NCBI RefSeq assembly: GCF_002374835.1
Contig: NZ_NWVD01000003.1
Coordinates: 186,001-250,000, forward strand
Direction: 5' to 3'
Origin: Sphingomonas ginsenosidimutans
GTDB lineage: Bacteria > Pseudomonadota > Alphaproteobacteria > Sphingomonadales > Sphingomonadaceae
Length of the DNA stretch: 64,000 nt
Of the stretch, positions 7,769 to 16,459 are shown one piece after another (position 1 is the first letter of the stretch; every line of letters starts with the position of its first letter). Position numbers and translations under genes: made by a program. The notes below the pieces were generated by a model that did not search any database, had not been told where the DNA came from, and saw only the letters and a program-made list of their open reading frames with translations.

Positions 7769-9395
7769 AGATCGCCTCCTTGAACGGCGTCATCCCGACG
7801 CGGCGATAGGTGTCGACGAACCGTTCGCCGGGGTCGCGCACTTCCAGATATTTGTCGGTGACGCGCTCGATCGCGTCGACCACGCCGTCCTCGTCGAACC
7901 CCGGGCCGGTGATCTTGCCCAGCGACACGTCCTCGGCGCCCGAACCGCCCAGCAGCAGCTGGAAATTCTCGGTCCCCTTCCGGTCGACGCCCAGGATGCC
8001 GATGTGCCCGGCGTGATGGTGGCCGCAGGCGTTGATGCAGCCGGAGATCTTGAGCTTCAGTTCGCCCAGGTCGCGCTGGCGTGCCGGATCGGCGAACCGC
8101 TCGCCGATCTTCTGCGCCAGCGGGATCGAGCGCGCGTTGGCGAGGCTGCAATAATCGAGCCCGGGGCAGGCGATGATGTCGCTGATGAGGTCGAGGTTCG
8201 CCTCCGCCAGCCCGGCGTCGACCAGCGCGGTCCACACCGCTTTCAGATCGGCGATGCGGACGTGCGGCAGGACGATGTTCTGCGCATGGGTGACGCGCAG
8301 TTCGTCGAAGCCGTAGCGCTGCGCCAGGTCCGCCATGACGTCGATCTGGTCGGCGCTGGCATCGCCGGGGATGCCGCCGACGGGCTTGAGCGAGATGTTG
8401 ACGATCGCATAACCCGGCTGGCGGTGTGCGCGCACGTTCTGGTCCAGCCAGACCGCGAAATCGGGGTCGGTGCGATCGGCGACGTCACCGGCGGCGGCCG
8501 CGTCGAAGGCGGGGGGCGCGAACATCGCGGTGATCCGCGCCAGCTCCGCCGCGGGCGGATCGATGCCCAGCGCCTTGACCTGCGCGAACTCCTCCTCGAC
8601 CTGTCGGCGATAGTCGTCGGGGCCGATTTCGTGGAGCAGGATCTTGATCCGCGCCTTGTAGATATTGTCGCGCCGGCCGTAGCGATTGTAGACGCGCAGG
8701 CACGCCTCCAGATAGCTCATCAGGTCGTCGGCGGTGACGAAGTCCCTGATTTCATGCGCGATCATCGGGGTGCGGCCCATGCCGCCGCCGACGAAGATCG
8801 CCGCGCCCAGCACGCCGTCGCGCTCATGCAGCCGGATGCCGATATCGTGGAGCCGCATCGCCGCGCGGTCTTCCTCCGCGGCGATCACCGCGATCTTGAA
8901 CTTGCGCGGCAGGTAGGTGAATTCGGGGTGGAAGGTGCTCCACTGCCGGATCAGCTCGGCCCAGGGGCGCGGGTCGGTCACCTCGTCCGCGGCGGCGCCG
9001 GCATATTGGTCCGAACTGATGTTGCGGATGCAATTGCCGCTGGTCTGGATCGCGTGCATCTCCACCGTCGCCAGCTCGGTGAGGATGTCGGGCGCCTGGT
9101 CCAGCCGGATCCAGTTGTACTGGATGTTCTGGCGCGTGGTGAAATGGCCGTAGCCGCGGTCATAGGTGCGCGCGACATGCGCCAGCATCCGCATCTGGCG
9201 GCTGTCGAGCGTGCCATAGGGGACGGCGACGCGCAGCATATAGGCGTGCAGCTGGAGATACAGGCCGTTCATCAGCCGCAGCGGCTTGAACTGGTCCTCG
9301 GTGATCTCGCCCGCCAGCCGGCGGCGCACCTGGTCGCGGAATTCGTCGACGCGCGCGTCGACGATCGCCTGGTCGTATTCGTCGTACCTGTACAT
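7761..9395 (-). CDS. cysI: sulfite reductase hemoprotein CysI (nitrite/sulfite reductase family)
   Basis: The siroheme/4Fe-4S enzyme that reduces sulfite to sulfide with six electrons. The 544-residue protein contains two ferredoxin-like repeats; the substrate-site stretch TTRQNIQYNW and TSGNCIRN lie in the N-half, and the cluster/siroheme Cys motifs in CPGLDYCSLANARS and GCINACGHHHAGH lie in the C-half. No flavoprotein CysJ is encoded in the operon, so electrons probably come from ferredoxin or another carrier. The start codon overlaps the DUF2849 stop (ATGA). Confidence 0.93.
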   Translation of the reverse strand: MYRYDEYDQAIVDARVDEFRDQVRRRLAGEITEDQFKPLRLMNGLYLQLHAYMLRVAVPYGTLDSRQMRMLAHVARTYDRGYGHFTTRQNIQYNWIRLDQAPDILTELATVEMHAIQTSGNCIRNISSDQYAGAAADEVTDPRPWAELIRQWSTFHPEFTYLPRKFKIAVIAAEEDRAAMRLHDIGIRLHERDGVLGAAIFVGGGMGRTPMIAHEIRDFVTADDLMSYLEACLRVYNRYGRRDNIYKARIKILLHEIGPDDYRRQVEEEFAQVKALGIDPPAAELARITAMFAPPAFDAAAAGDVADRTDPDFAVWLDQNVRAHRQPGYAIVNISLKPVGGIPGDASADQIDVMADLAQRYGFDELRVTHAQNIVLPHVRIADLKAVWTALVDAGLAEANLDLISDIIACPGLDYCSLANARSIPLAQKIGERFADPARQRDLGELKLKISGCINACGHHHAGHIGILGVDRKGTENFQLLLGGSGAEDVSLGKITGPGFDEDGVVDAIERVTDKYLEVRDPGERFVDTYRRVGMTPFKEAIYG

Positions 9396-9691
9396 CAGAT
9401 CACCCAGCTTCCCGCCGCCGGATCGGCGGGCTTCAACGTCAGGTCGGGGCGCACGGTCGGGCCGAGCGCGCGGATACGGTCCTTGATATGCGCGGGGCGC
9501 GGACCGTCGGCGGTCGCGGTCGCCTCGATCACATAGGGGACGTTGACTCGCCGCGCGGCTTCCTCCTCACGCGCGATCGCCTCGGCGCGATCGCCCGCGT
9601 CCACCGCCTGTTCGATATGGCGGGACCAATCGCCGCCGGTCCACCACACCACGTCGCCGGTCGCCAGATCGTTGCCGGTAATCAGTCTCAC
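9395..9691 (-). CDS. DUF2849 domain protein, CysI partner
   Basis: A 98-residue soluble protein of the DUF2849 family, found next to cysI in alphaproteobacteria. It begins with GTG (residues then RLITGNDLATGDVVWW) in a GTGA overlap with the cobA stop and ends in an ATGA overlap with cysI, so it is translated in step with both neighbours. Function is unknown; its constant location suggests a role in sulfite reductase assembly or electron supply. No Cys residues are present, so it is unlikely to bind an iron-sulfur cluster itself. Confidence 0.85.
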   Translation of the reverse strand: MRLITGNDLATGDVVWWTGGDWSRHIEQAVDAGDRAEAIAREEEAARRVNVPYVIEATATADGPRPAHIKDRIRALGPTVRPDLTLKPADPAAGSWVI

Positions 9692-10491
9692 GCCGCATTC
9701 CCCACTGCCATGCCATCCGCCACGCGCGCATAGCCGGCCAGACGGTCCTGCGCATCCGACAGTTCCACCACTTCGCCCACCACGATGATCGCGGGGCTGG
9801 CCACCTTCTCGCGCGCGACCATCGCGCCCAGATCGGCCAGCAGCGTGCGCAGCGCGCGGTGACCGGGCAGCGTGCCCTTTTCCAACACCGCGACCGGCAT
9901 GTCGGGGGCGACGCCATCGGCCATCAGCTTGTCGGCGATCGCCTCCGCGGTGGCGACACCCATGTAGATCACCAAGGTGCGCCCCTGGCCGGCCAGCCCG
10001 GACCAGTCCTGTTCCGCCAGCCCCTTGCACTGGCCCGCGACGAAGCTGACCGCGCTGCTGTGATCGCGGTGGGTCAGCGGCAGCATTGCCTCTGCCGCGC
10101 AGCCCAGTGCCGCCGACACGCCCGGAATCACCTCCACGGCGAGGCCGGCGGCGCGCACCGCTTCCACTTCCTCGCCGCCGCGGCCGAAGATGAACGGGTC
10201 GCCGCCCTTCAGCCGCACGACCACGCTGCCGGCGATGACATGCGCGACAATCAGCGCATTGATCGCCTCCTGCGGCAAGGTATGGCGCGCGCGGCGCTTG
10301 GCGACCGAGATACGCTGTGCCGCCGGGGGGGCGAGATCGAGCACGCGCGGGTCGATCAGCCCGTCGTGGACGACGACATCGGCCTGGCGCAGCGCCTCGA
10401 CCGCGCGCACCGTCAGCAGCCCCGGATCGCCCGGACCGGCGCCGACCAGGATGACGCGCCCGCGCGCCTCGGGATCGAGAAGACTTGCCAT
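9688..10491 (-). CDS. cobA: uroporphyrinogen-III C-methyltransferase
   Basis: SUMT transfers two methyl groups from S-adenosylmethionine to uroporphyrinogen III, giving precorrin-2, the precursor of siroheme used by CysI. The 267-residue protein has the family signature VGAGPGDPGLLT at the N-terminus, VVVRLKGGDPFIFGRGGEE around residues 90-108 and a C-terminal GEVV segment. It is the single-domain form, lacking the CysG dehydrogenase/ferrochelatase part, so those steps must be encoded elsewhere. As first gene of the sulfate-reduction operon it couples cofactor supply to sulfite reductase. Confidence 0.93.
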   Translation of the reverse strand: MASLLDPEARGRVILVGAGPGDPGLLTVRAVEALRQADVVVHDGLIDPRVLDLAPPAAQRISVAKRRARHTLPQEAINALIVAHVIAGSVVVRLKGGDPFIFGRGGEEVEAVRAAGLAVEVIPGVSAALGCAAEAMLPLTHRDHSSAVSFVAGQCKGLAEQDWSGLAGQGRTLVIYMGVATAEAIADKLMADGVAPDMPVAVLEKGTLPGHRALRTLLADLGAMVAREKVASPAIIVVGEVVELSDAQDRLAGYARVADGMAVGNAA

Positions 10492-10537
10492 GCTCGCCAG
10501 ATGGGCCGCCGCCGGTCCGCGCGCAAATCATCGCTGC

Positions 10538-10581
10538 TTGGCAAGCACGTAGGACAGGTTTGCACTCCATTGGCAGGCACG
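10538..10581. repeat. two direct repeats TTGGCARGCACG between divergent cobA and ubiH-type genes
   Basis: TTGGCAAGCACG at 10538-10549 and TTGGCAGGCACG at 10570-10581 match at 11 of 12 bases and are 32 bases apart, close to three helical turns. They occupy the middle of the 113-base divergent intergenic region and could be an operator pair for the sulfur operon, the monooxygenase, or both. Confidence 0.4.
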
Positions 10582-10604
10582 CGCCGGTGGCGTAGGGCAG
10601 GGGC

Positions 10605-11846
10605 ATGGACCAGGCGACGGATAAAGCGGCGGATCACGCCGACGTGCTCATCCTCGGCGGCGGGCTGGTGGGCGCGTGCCTTGCCGTCGCGCTCGACCGG
10701 CATGGCCTGTCCTCGATCGTGGTCGATCCGGCGGACCCGGCGGTGACGCTGTCGGCCGGGTTCGACGGCCGCGCCTCCGCCGTCGCCAGCGCCAGCCACA
10801 AGATGCTCGACGCGATCGGCGTGGGCCAGGCGCTGGCGGGCAAGGGCTGCGCGATCCGGCAGATCCGCGTCAGCGACGGGCTGGCGCCCGGCAAGCTCGA
10901 TTTCATCCCCGCGCCCGACGATGCTGCGCTGGGGACGATGTACGAAAACCGCCTGCTGCGCCGCGCGCTGTACGATGCGGCGGTGGCCGCGCCGCACGTC
11001 GACCTGAGGATGCAGACCCGCGCGACCGAGGTGGAGCGCGATGCCGACGGAGTGCGCGCGACGCTGTCGTCGGGCGCGCGCGTCACCGCCGACCTGCTGG
11101 TGGCGGCGGAGGGGCGCCAGTCGCCCACGCGCGAGGCGGCGGGGATCACCGTCGCGCGCTGGCAATACGATCACACTGCGATCATCGGCGCGTTCCACCA
11201 CGAACGCAGCCATGAGGATATCGCCTATGAGATCTTCTATCCCGAAGGACCGTTCGCGCTGCTGCCGCTGCCCGACGACGATATCGGCCACCGCTGTGCG
11301 ATCGTGTGGACGGTGCCCGGGGACCAGGCGCCTGGGCTGCTGAAGCTGGGCGACCGCGGCTTCCTGGCGGAGGCGGAAAAGCGGATGGGCGGGTTCCTGG
11401 GCGCACTGTCGCATGCCAGCCCCCGCGCCAGCTACCCGCTGGGCTTCCACCATGCCGCGCGGATCACCGACACGCGGCTGGCGCTGGTCGGCGATGCCGC
11501 GCACGGCATCCATCCGATCGCGGGGCAGGGGGTGAACCTGGGCTATCGCGACGTCGCGACCCTGGTCGAGGTGCTGGTGGAGGGCCGGCGGCTGGGGCTG
11601 GAGGCGGGCGATGCGCAGCTGCTGGCGCGCTACCAGAACTGGCGCAGCCTCGACACGTTCATGGTCGCCGCCGCCACCGACACGCTGACCCGCCTGTTCG
11701 GCCTGCCCGGCAAGGCGGCCAGCGCGATCCGCCGGCTGGGCATCACCGCGGTCGACCGCCTGCCCCCGCTGAAGGACCGCTTCATGGCCGAGGCGCGCGG
11801 CGAAAGCGGCGACCTGCCGCGGCTGCTGATGGGGGTGGGGGTCTAG
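10605..11846 (+). CDS. UbiH/UbiF/VisC-type FAD-dependent monooxygenase
   Basis: A 413-residue flavoprotein hydroxylase of the ubiquinone-biosynthesis family. The N-terminal ADVLILGGGLVGACLA is the FAD Rossmann motif, DGRASAVA is the family-specific segment after strand 2, and GDAAHGIHPIAGQGVNLGYRD near residue 290 is the second FAD/substrate motif. The family hydroxylates the ring of polyprenylated phenols; which ring position cannot be told from sequence. It is divergent from cobA and monocistronic, ending about 160 bases before the polysaccharide locus. Confidence 0.9.
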   Translation: MDQATDKAADHADVLILGGGLVGACLAVALDRHGLSSIVVDPADPAVTLSAGFDGRASAVASASHKMLDAIGVGQALAGKGCAIRQIRVSDGLAPGKLDFIPAPDDAALGTMYENRLLRRALYDAAVAAPHVDLRMQTRATEVERDADGVRATLSSGARVTADLLVAAEGRQSPTREAAGITVARWQYDHTAIIGAFHHERSHEDIAYEIFYPEGPFALLPLPDDDIGHRCAIVWTVPGDQAPGLLKLGDRGFLAEAEKRMGGFLGALSHASPRASYPLGFHHAARITDTRLALVGDAAHGIHPIAGQGVNLGYRDVATLVEVLVEGRRLGLEAGDAQLLARYQNWRSLDTFMVAAATDTLTRLFGLPGKAASAIRRLGITAVDRLPPLKDRFMAEARGESGDLPRLLMGVGV

Positions 11847-12005
11847 GCGGGTCGGCTTCCGTTGCGTCGGCAGGCCTAACCGCCGTCCCCGTCAGGAAAA
11901 TTCGCCATCCACACCATTCGTTAACCAACAAAATTTACCCTGATGCGCATATCCGCCGACCGGTACCCGCCGGCATCGGCGCGACGCGCGAGGGGGCCGG
12001 TTGGC

Positions 12006-13391
12006 ATGACGACGTTTCACCGCATCTGGTTCGGCGACAAGCCGATTCCGCCGGCCTACGAAGATTACTGGCGGGCGTGGCAACGCCAGTATCCGGGGCA
12101 TGAATTCGTCACCTGGCGCGACGAGGATATCGACCGGCTGCCGCGGATGCGCGACCGGATCCGCCAGCTGCGCGTGCCGTCGATGCGCGCGGACCTGGGG
12201 TCGTTCGAGATCCTGCACGCGCATGGCGGCGTCTACCTCGATTGTGACGTCATGCCGTGGCACCGCTTCCGCCCGGAGGAGATGGCGCGCGAGCTGACCG
12301 TGTGCAACGAATCCGACTCGACCGAATATTGCTCGCTCGGGTTCGTCGCCTCGCCGCCGGGGCACCCGGTGTTCGACGCGATGATCGAATATCTGCGCGA
12401 TGCCGATATCGACGAAGGCAACCCGCATATCGCGACCGGCCCGTGGCTGTTCGGGCGGTTCCTGGCCGGGCACGAATGCCGCCGCCTGCCGTCCAGCGCC
12501 TTCTATCCCTATGCCGCGGTCGAGCCGCTGTCGGTTGTGCGCCGCCGCGACCTGTCGGGGACGCTGGGCATCCATGTGTGGGGTGGATCGTGGCTGCCCG
12601 GCACCGCCAAGCAGGACAAGGTGATGCAGATGATCGCGCGCGGTGACGTCGCCGAACCGGCGGTGCTGCTGCGCGGCTTCGAGGGCGATGTCGAGCATGC
12701 CGACTGGGCGCGCGACGTCGGCCTTATGATCGAGGCGGTGCGCGACATCCGAGAGAAGACGCTGCAGATCGTGCCGCTACTAGGCTACGATTTCTCGGTC
12801 AACGCCAAGGATGCGGCGGTGTTCGAACTGGCGAAGGTCGCGCACTGGCTGTTCGCGCGCGCGCCCGACACCCGCGTGTGGCAGGTCGGCACGTCGCGCG
12901 AACGCCCCGACCCGCTGCGTGCCGCGCTGGTCAACGACGATCCTCCGGCGCTGCTGATCGACAGCGATACCGCGCGGGTCGCCGCGCTGGCCGCCGATCA
13001 TGCCGCCCATGCCAATGCCCGCGCGGTCGCGCTCGCGCCCGCCGAAGGGGGCATGGCCTGGGAGGAGATCTGGGCCGCTGCGGGCGACGTCCCCCCCGAC
13101 GTGCTGGTGCTGCACGACGGCGCGGGCAGCGCGGCGGTGATCGCCGACGTGCTGGACCGCGGGCACCGCCCGGCGGTGATCCATTTCGACATGGTGGGGA
13201 TGGATCCGGCCGACCTGCGGATGCTGCTGGGGCGGCTGGGCGACGATTATGCGACGCTGGAATATGGCGCGCACATGGCGGCGTACCGCTTCGACCTCAT
13301 CATGGAATACGCCGGCGCGCTCTATGTCGAGAACGGGATCGCGACGGTCTTCTCCGAAGGTGTGAAGACCCTGAATGGAGTCGAGGCATGA
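12006..13391 (+). CDS. glycosyltransferase (DXD sugar-binding type) fused to a degenerate FkbM-like domain
   Basis: A 461-residue cytoplasmic protein. Residues 1-245 form an OCH1/capsular-type glycosyltransferase with the sugar-nucleotide motif YLDCDVMP near residue 80 and the opening MTTFHRIWFGDKPIPP. Residues 260-461 align with the FkbM-type methyltransferase half of the next gene, but the key motifs are changed: QIGAADG there is QVGTSRE here, EPNP is DSDT, and DAEGMD is HDGAGS; about 60 middle residues are missing. The C-half is therefore probably not catalytic. ATG follows GAGGGGG. It overlaps the next gene by four bases (ATGA), forming a tandem paralogous pair at the edge of the polysaccharide locus. 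Confidence 0.85.
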   Translation: MTTFHRIWFGDKPIPPAYEDYWRAWQRQYPGHEFVTWRDEDIDRLPRMRDRIRQLRVPSMRADLGSFEILHAHGGVYLDCDVMPWHRFRPEEMARELTVCNESDSTEYCSLGFVASPPGHPVFDAMIEYLRDADIDEGNPHIATGPWLFGRFLAGHECRRLPSSAFYPYAAVEPLSVVRRRDLSGTLGIHVWGGSWLPGTAKQDKVMQMIARGDVAEPAVLLRGFEGDVEHADWARDVGLMIEAVRDIREKTLQIVPLLGYDFSVNAKDAAVFELAKVAHWLFARAPDTRVWQVGTSRERPDPLRAALVNDDPPALLIDSDTARVAALAADHAAHANARAVALAPAEGGMAWEEIWAAAGDVPPDVLVLHDGAGSAAVIADVLDRGHRPAVIHFDMVGMDPADLRMLLGRLGDDYATLEYGAHMAAYRFDLIMEYAGALYVENGIATVFSEGVKTLNGVEA

Positions 13392-14944
13392 CGACCTTCC
13401 ACCGTGTGTGGTTCGGCGCGAAGCCGATCCCGGATGCCTATGAAGCGTATTGGCAGGCGTGGCAGCGCCAGTTCCCCGATCATCGGTTCGTCACGTGGCG
13501 CGACGCCGATATCGATCGCCTGCCGCGCGTTCGCGATCGCCTGCGCACCCTCACCAGCATGGCGGCGCGCGCCGACCTGGCACGGTACGAGATTCTCTAT
13601 AACGAGGGCGGCATCTACCTCGATTGCGATATCATGCCCTACCGGCATTTCGACCCGGGGGCGCTGACCGCCGAACTGACCGTCTGCAACGAGACGTCGT
13701 CGCGCGATTTCTGCTCGAACAGCTTCATCGGCGCGCCCGCCGGGCACCCGATCTTCGCGCAGATGATCGACCATGCACTGGCGCACGACATCGACGAGGA
13801 GCGGCCGGACAAGTCGACCGGGCCGTGGCTGCTGGGGGCGTTCCTCAAGAAACATTATTACGAGCCGCTGCCGACCGCGACCTTCTACCCCTATCTGCCC
13901 GGCGAGCCGATGTCGGCGACCTATATGCGCGATCTGGGCAACACCTATGGCATCCACATCTGGAAGGGATCGTGGCTGTCGCAGGAGGTGCAGCAGGACA
14001 AGCTGTTGCGGATGGTCGCGATGGGCGACCTGTCCTGTCCCACCGGTATGCTGCCCGATTTCGCGGACGAATGGGGCGAGGATGTCGGGCTGATGCTCGA
14101 CACCATCCGCGACGCGCGCCGCAGCCTGGTGCAGATCGCGCCGGTCCTGTCCCCCGACCTGGGGCTGACGCCGGAGGATCAGGTTGCCTTCTGTTTCGCC
14201 AAGGTCGTCCACTGGCTGCTGGCGGCGGACCGTGATCGCATGGTGTGGCAGATCGGCGCGGCGGACGGCGTGCTGGTCGACCCGCTGCGCAGCGCACTGG
14301 TCAATTACGATCCGCCCGCGCTCCTGATGGAGCCGAACCCGCATCTGTTCGCGGCGCTGGAGCGTCATTACGCCAACAACCGCCACGTCCGGCTGCTGCC
14401 GCTGGCATACGGCATGGCGGTGGGCGAACTGGTGCTGAATGCGGTCGATCCGGCGAAGGTCGCCCCGCTAGGGCTGCCGGCATGGGTAGCGGGCATTTCG
14501 TCGGCCTACCAGGATCGCAATCCGTTGAAGGACGGTACCCACCCCGCGGAAATGACCGCGCGCATCTGGCAATGTATCGAGCCGATCACCGTGCCTGTCG
14601 TGGACTATGACACGGTGCTGGCCCGGTCCGACGGGCGCGCGCCCGACATCCTGGTCATCGATGCCGAGGGGATGGACAAGGAGATCATGGAGGACGTGCT
14701 GGCGCGCGGCTGCCGCCCGCTGGTGATCCATTTCGAGGTACAGTGGATGACGCAGGAGGAGCAGGACGCGCTGCTCGACGCGATGGCGGGCAACTATGCG
14801 GTGCTGACCTTCGGCAACGACATGACCGCCTACCGCCATGACGTGCTGATGGACTATGCCCGCCACCTGTATGTCGAACACGGCCTGCCGACGGTGTTCG
14901 CCGACGGACTGCGCAAGGCGGCGGGGCTGCCGCTGGTGGCGTGA
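13388..14944 (+). CDS. glycosyltransferase fused to FkbM-type methyltransferase
   Basis: A 518-residue paralogue of the preceding protein. The N-terminal half is the same DXD glycosyltransferase (YLDCDIMP). The C-terminal half (about residues 275-518) keeps the FkbM family features: SAM-binding VWQIGAADG, acidic EPNPHLF at the end of strand 2, VPVVDYDTVL, and DILVIDAEGMDKEIM, the family D-x-EG-x-D/E segment. FkbM enzymes O-methylate sugars or polyketides, so the protein may add a sugar and methylate it. It is translated by ATGA overlap from the first copy. The nearest downstream gene is the polymerase/ligase family protein, 93 bases away. Confidence 0.85.
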   Translation: MTTFHRVWFGAKPIPDAYEAYWQAWQRQFPDHRFVTWRDADIDRLPRVRDRLRTLTSMAARADLARYEILYNEGGIYLDCDIMPYRHFDPGALTAELTVCNETSSRDFCSNSFIGAPAGHPIFAQMIDHALAHDIDEERPDKSTGPWLLGAFLKKHYYEPLPTATFYPYLPGEPMSATYMRDLGNTYGIHIWKGSWLSQEVQQDKLLRMVAMGDLSCPTGMLPDFADEWGEDVGLMLDTIRDARRSLVQIAPVLSPDLGLTPEDQVAFCFAKVVHWLLAADRDRMVWQIGAADGVLVDPLRSALVNYDPPALLMEPNPHLFAALERHYANNRHVRLLPLAYGMAVGELVLNAVDPAKVAPLGLPAWVAGISSAYQDRNPLKDGTHPAEMTARIWQCIEPITVPVVDYDTVLARSDGRAPDILVIDAEGMDKEIMEDVLARGCRPLVIHFEVQWMTQEEQDALLDAMAGNYAVLTFGNDMTAYRHDVLMDYARHLYVEHGLPTVFADGLRKAAGLPLVA

Positions 14945-14998
14945 GGGCGGGCCGGCGAGCGCAGGTCGGTCGTCCGCGAATCCGGGCCCGGCACGCGG

Positions 14999-15014
14999 CC
15001 TGTTTCGAAACGGG
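14999..15014. promoter_or_regulatory. imperfect palindrome before the O-antigen ligase family gene
   Basis: CCTGTTTCGAAACGGG is a 16-bp inverted repeat with one mismatch (T/G pair), ending 23 bases before the ATG at 15038. It is a possible operator; no binding protein is known. Confidence 0.25.
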
Positions 15015-15037
15015 TGACGATCGACTAACGGACGGGC

Positions 15038-16405
15038 ATGGTTCATGTCCGTTCTGCGCGCCGATCCTCCTTCCGACCGGATCTGCCCCTTGCCCTCGCG
15101 CTCGTGATGATCGTCCTGTTGTGGGTGGCGGGCGGTGCCTCGCGCGCCGACGCCATGGGGCAGGTGGTGGTTCGTGCGGGGGCGTGGGCGTTGCTGGTCG
15201 TCGCCTCGCTGGCCGGGCCGCGACCCGATCTGGCTGGGTGCCGGGCGATCGTATGGCTGTTGGCCGCCACGATTGCGCTGCCATTCATCCAGCTTATCCC
15301 GCTGCCGCCGGCGTGGTGGCAGGCGCTGCCGGGCCGTGCCATCCTGTCGACGCCGGGACAGGCGGTTCCCTGGCGGCCGTGGACGATGACGCCGGGTGCG
15401 ACGCGCAACGCGCTGGCCTCGCTGGTCGTGCCGGTGGCGATGTTCGTGATCCTGGCGCAGGGCAAGGCGCGTGTGCATCGCTGGATGCCGACGATGCTGC
15501 TGGGAATGATCGGTGCCGCGGTCCTGCTGGGCCTGCTGCAATTTTCGGGAGCGGGGTTCAACAGCCCCTTCCTCAACGACACGCCCGGACTGGTCAGCAG
15601 CATCTTCGCTAACCGCAACCATTTCGCGCTGTTCGTCGCGATGGGCTGCCTGATCGCTCCGGCATGGGCGTTTATGGACCGCGAGGCGCTGCGCTGGCGC
15701 GGTCCGCTCGCCGCTGGGCTGGTGATTGTGTTCGTCCTGACGATCCTGGCCACTGGGTCGCGCGCCGGCATCCTTCTCGGCGGCGTCGCGCTCGCGCTTG
15801 CTCTGCTGCTGGTCGGCCGGAACTTGCGCCGCCGGTTGCGGGGCGGACCGCGCTGGCTGCTGCCAGCGTGTGTTGTCGCTGCCATTTTGGTGATCGGCGG
15901 TTTCATCGCGCTGAGCTTCGCGGCGGATCGCGCGGTCGGAATCAGTCGGCTGATCACGCTGGAGGTGGGCGAGGACATGCGATCGCGCGCGCGCCCCACC
16001 GTTCTGGCGATGATCGCGCTGTATATGCCGTTCGGGTCGGGACTGGGCGGTTTCGACCCGGTATTCCGCATCCACGAGCCGTTCGCTCTGTTGAAGCCGA
16101 CCTATTTCAATCAAGCGCACAACGATTATCTCGGGATCGCACTTGACGCCGGGATCGCGGGGATCCTCATCCTCGTCGCCGCCATCGGCTGGTGGGCGCT
16201 CGCCTCGATCCGGGTGTGGCGGGCGAAGGGCGATCACGACATCCTGCTGGGACGGCTGGGATCGGCGATGATCCTGCTGGTCCTGATCGCCAGCACCGCC
16301 GACTATCCTGCCCGCACGCCGACGGTCATGGCGTTGGTCGTCGTCGCCGCAATGTGGCTTGCGCGCGGTAAAGCCCATGCAAACGGTGTGGCTTTACCGT
16401 CCTGA
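15038..16405 (+). CDS. O-antigen ligase / polysaccharide polymerase family membrane protein
   Basis: A 455-residue inner-membrane protein with about 11-12 hydrophobic helices. It carries the Wzy_C/WaaL hallmarks: SIFANRNHFALF in mid-protein, LATGSRAGIL, and, after the large periplasmic loop, YFNQAHNDYLGIALDAGIAG. The family joins polysaccharide chains, either polymerising repeat units (Wzy) or ligating O-antigen to lipid A core (WaaL); sequence alone does not separate these. Because wza- and wzc-like genes follow at once, I favour a polymerase for the exported polysaccharide. A second, unrelated-looking Wzy lies at 20980-22317. Confidence 0.85.
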   Translation: MVHVRSARRSSFRPDLPLALALVMIVLLWVAGGASRADAMGQVVVRAGAWALLVVASLAGPRPDLAGCRAIVWLLAATIALPFIQLIPLPPAWWQALPGRAILSTPGQAVPWRPWTMTPGATRNALASLVVPVAMFVILAQGKARVHRWMPTMLLGMIGAAVLLGLLQFSGAGFNSPFLNDTPGLVSSIFANRNHFALFVAMGCLIAPAWAFMDREALRWRGPLAAGLVIVFVLTILATGSRAGILLGGVALALALLLVGRNLRRRLRGGPRWLLPACVVAAILVIGGFIALSFAADRAVGISRLITLEVGEDMRSRARPTVLAMIALYMPFGSGLGGFDPVFRIHEPFALLKPTYFNQAHNDYLGIALDAGIAGILILVAAIGWWALASIRVWRAKGDHDILLGRLGSAMILLVLIASTADYPARTPTVMALVVVAAMWLARGKAHANGVALPS

Positions 16406-16421
16406 TCGGCAAATCTATAGA
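16393..16421 (+). promoter_or_regulatory. putative promoter for the wza-wzc operon
   Basis: TTTACC (-35), 17 bases, TATAGA (-10), each matching four of six consensus positions. It overlaps the 3' end of the polymerase gene and would start transcription about 30 bases before the Wza-like ATG. Confidence 0.35.
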
Positions 16422-16459
16422 GCGCGTCACCTTCCCTTTTCTCCGGAACATCCAAGCGA

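Noticed and set aside
14468..16378. 636-codon minus-strand frame
   Set aside because: Antisense to the FkbM fusion and the polymerase-family gene; translation is Arg/Gln/Asp-rich low complexity.
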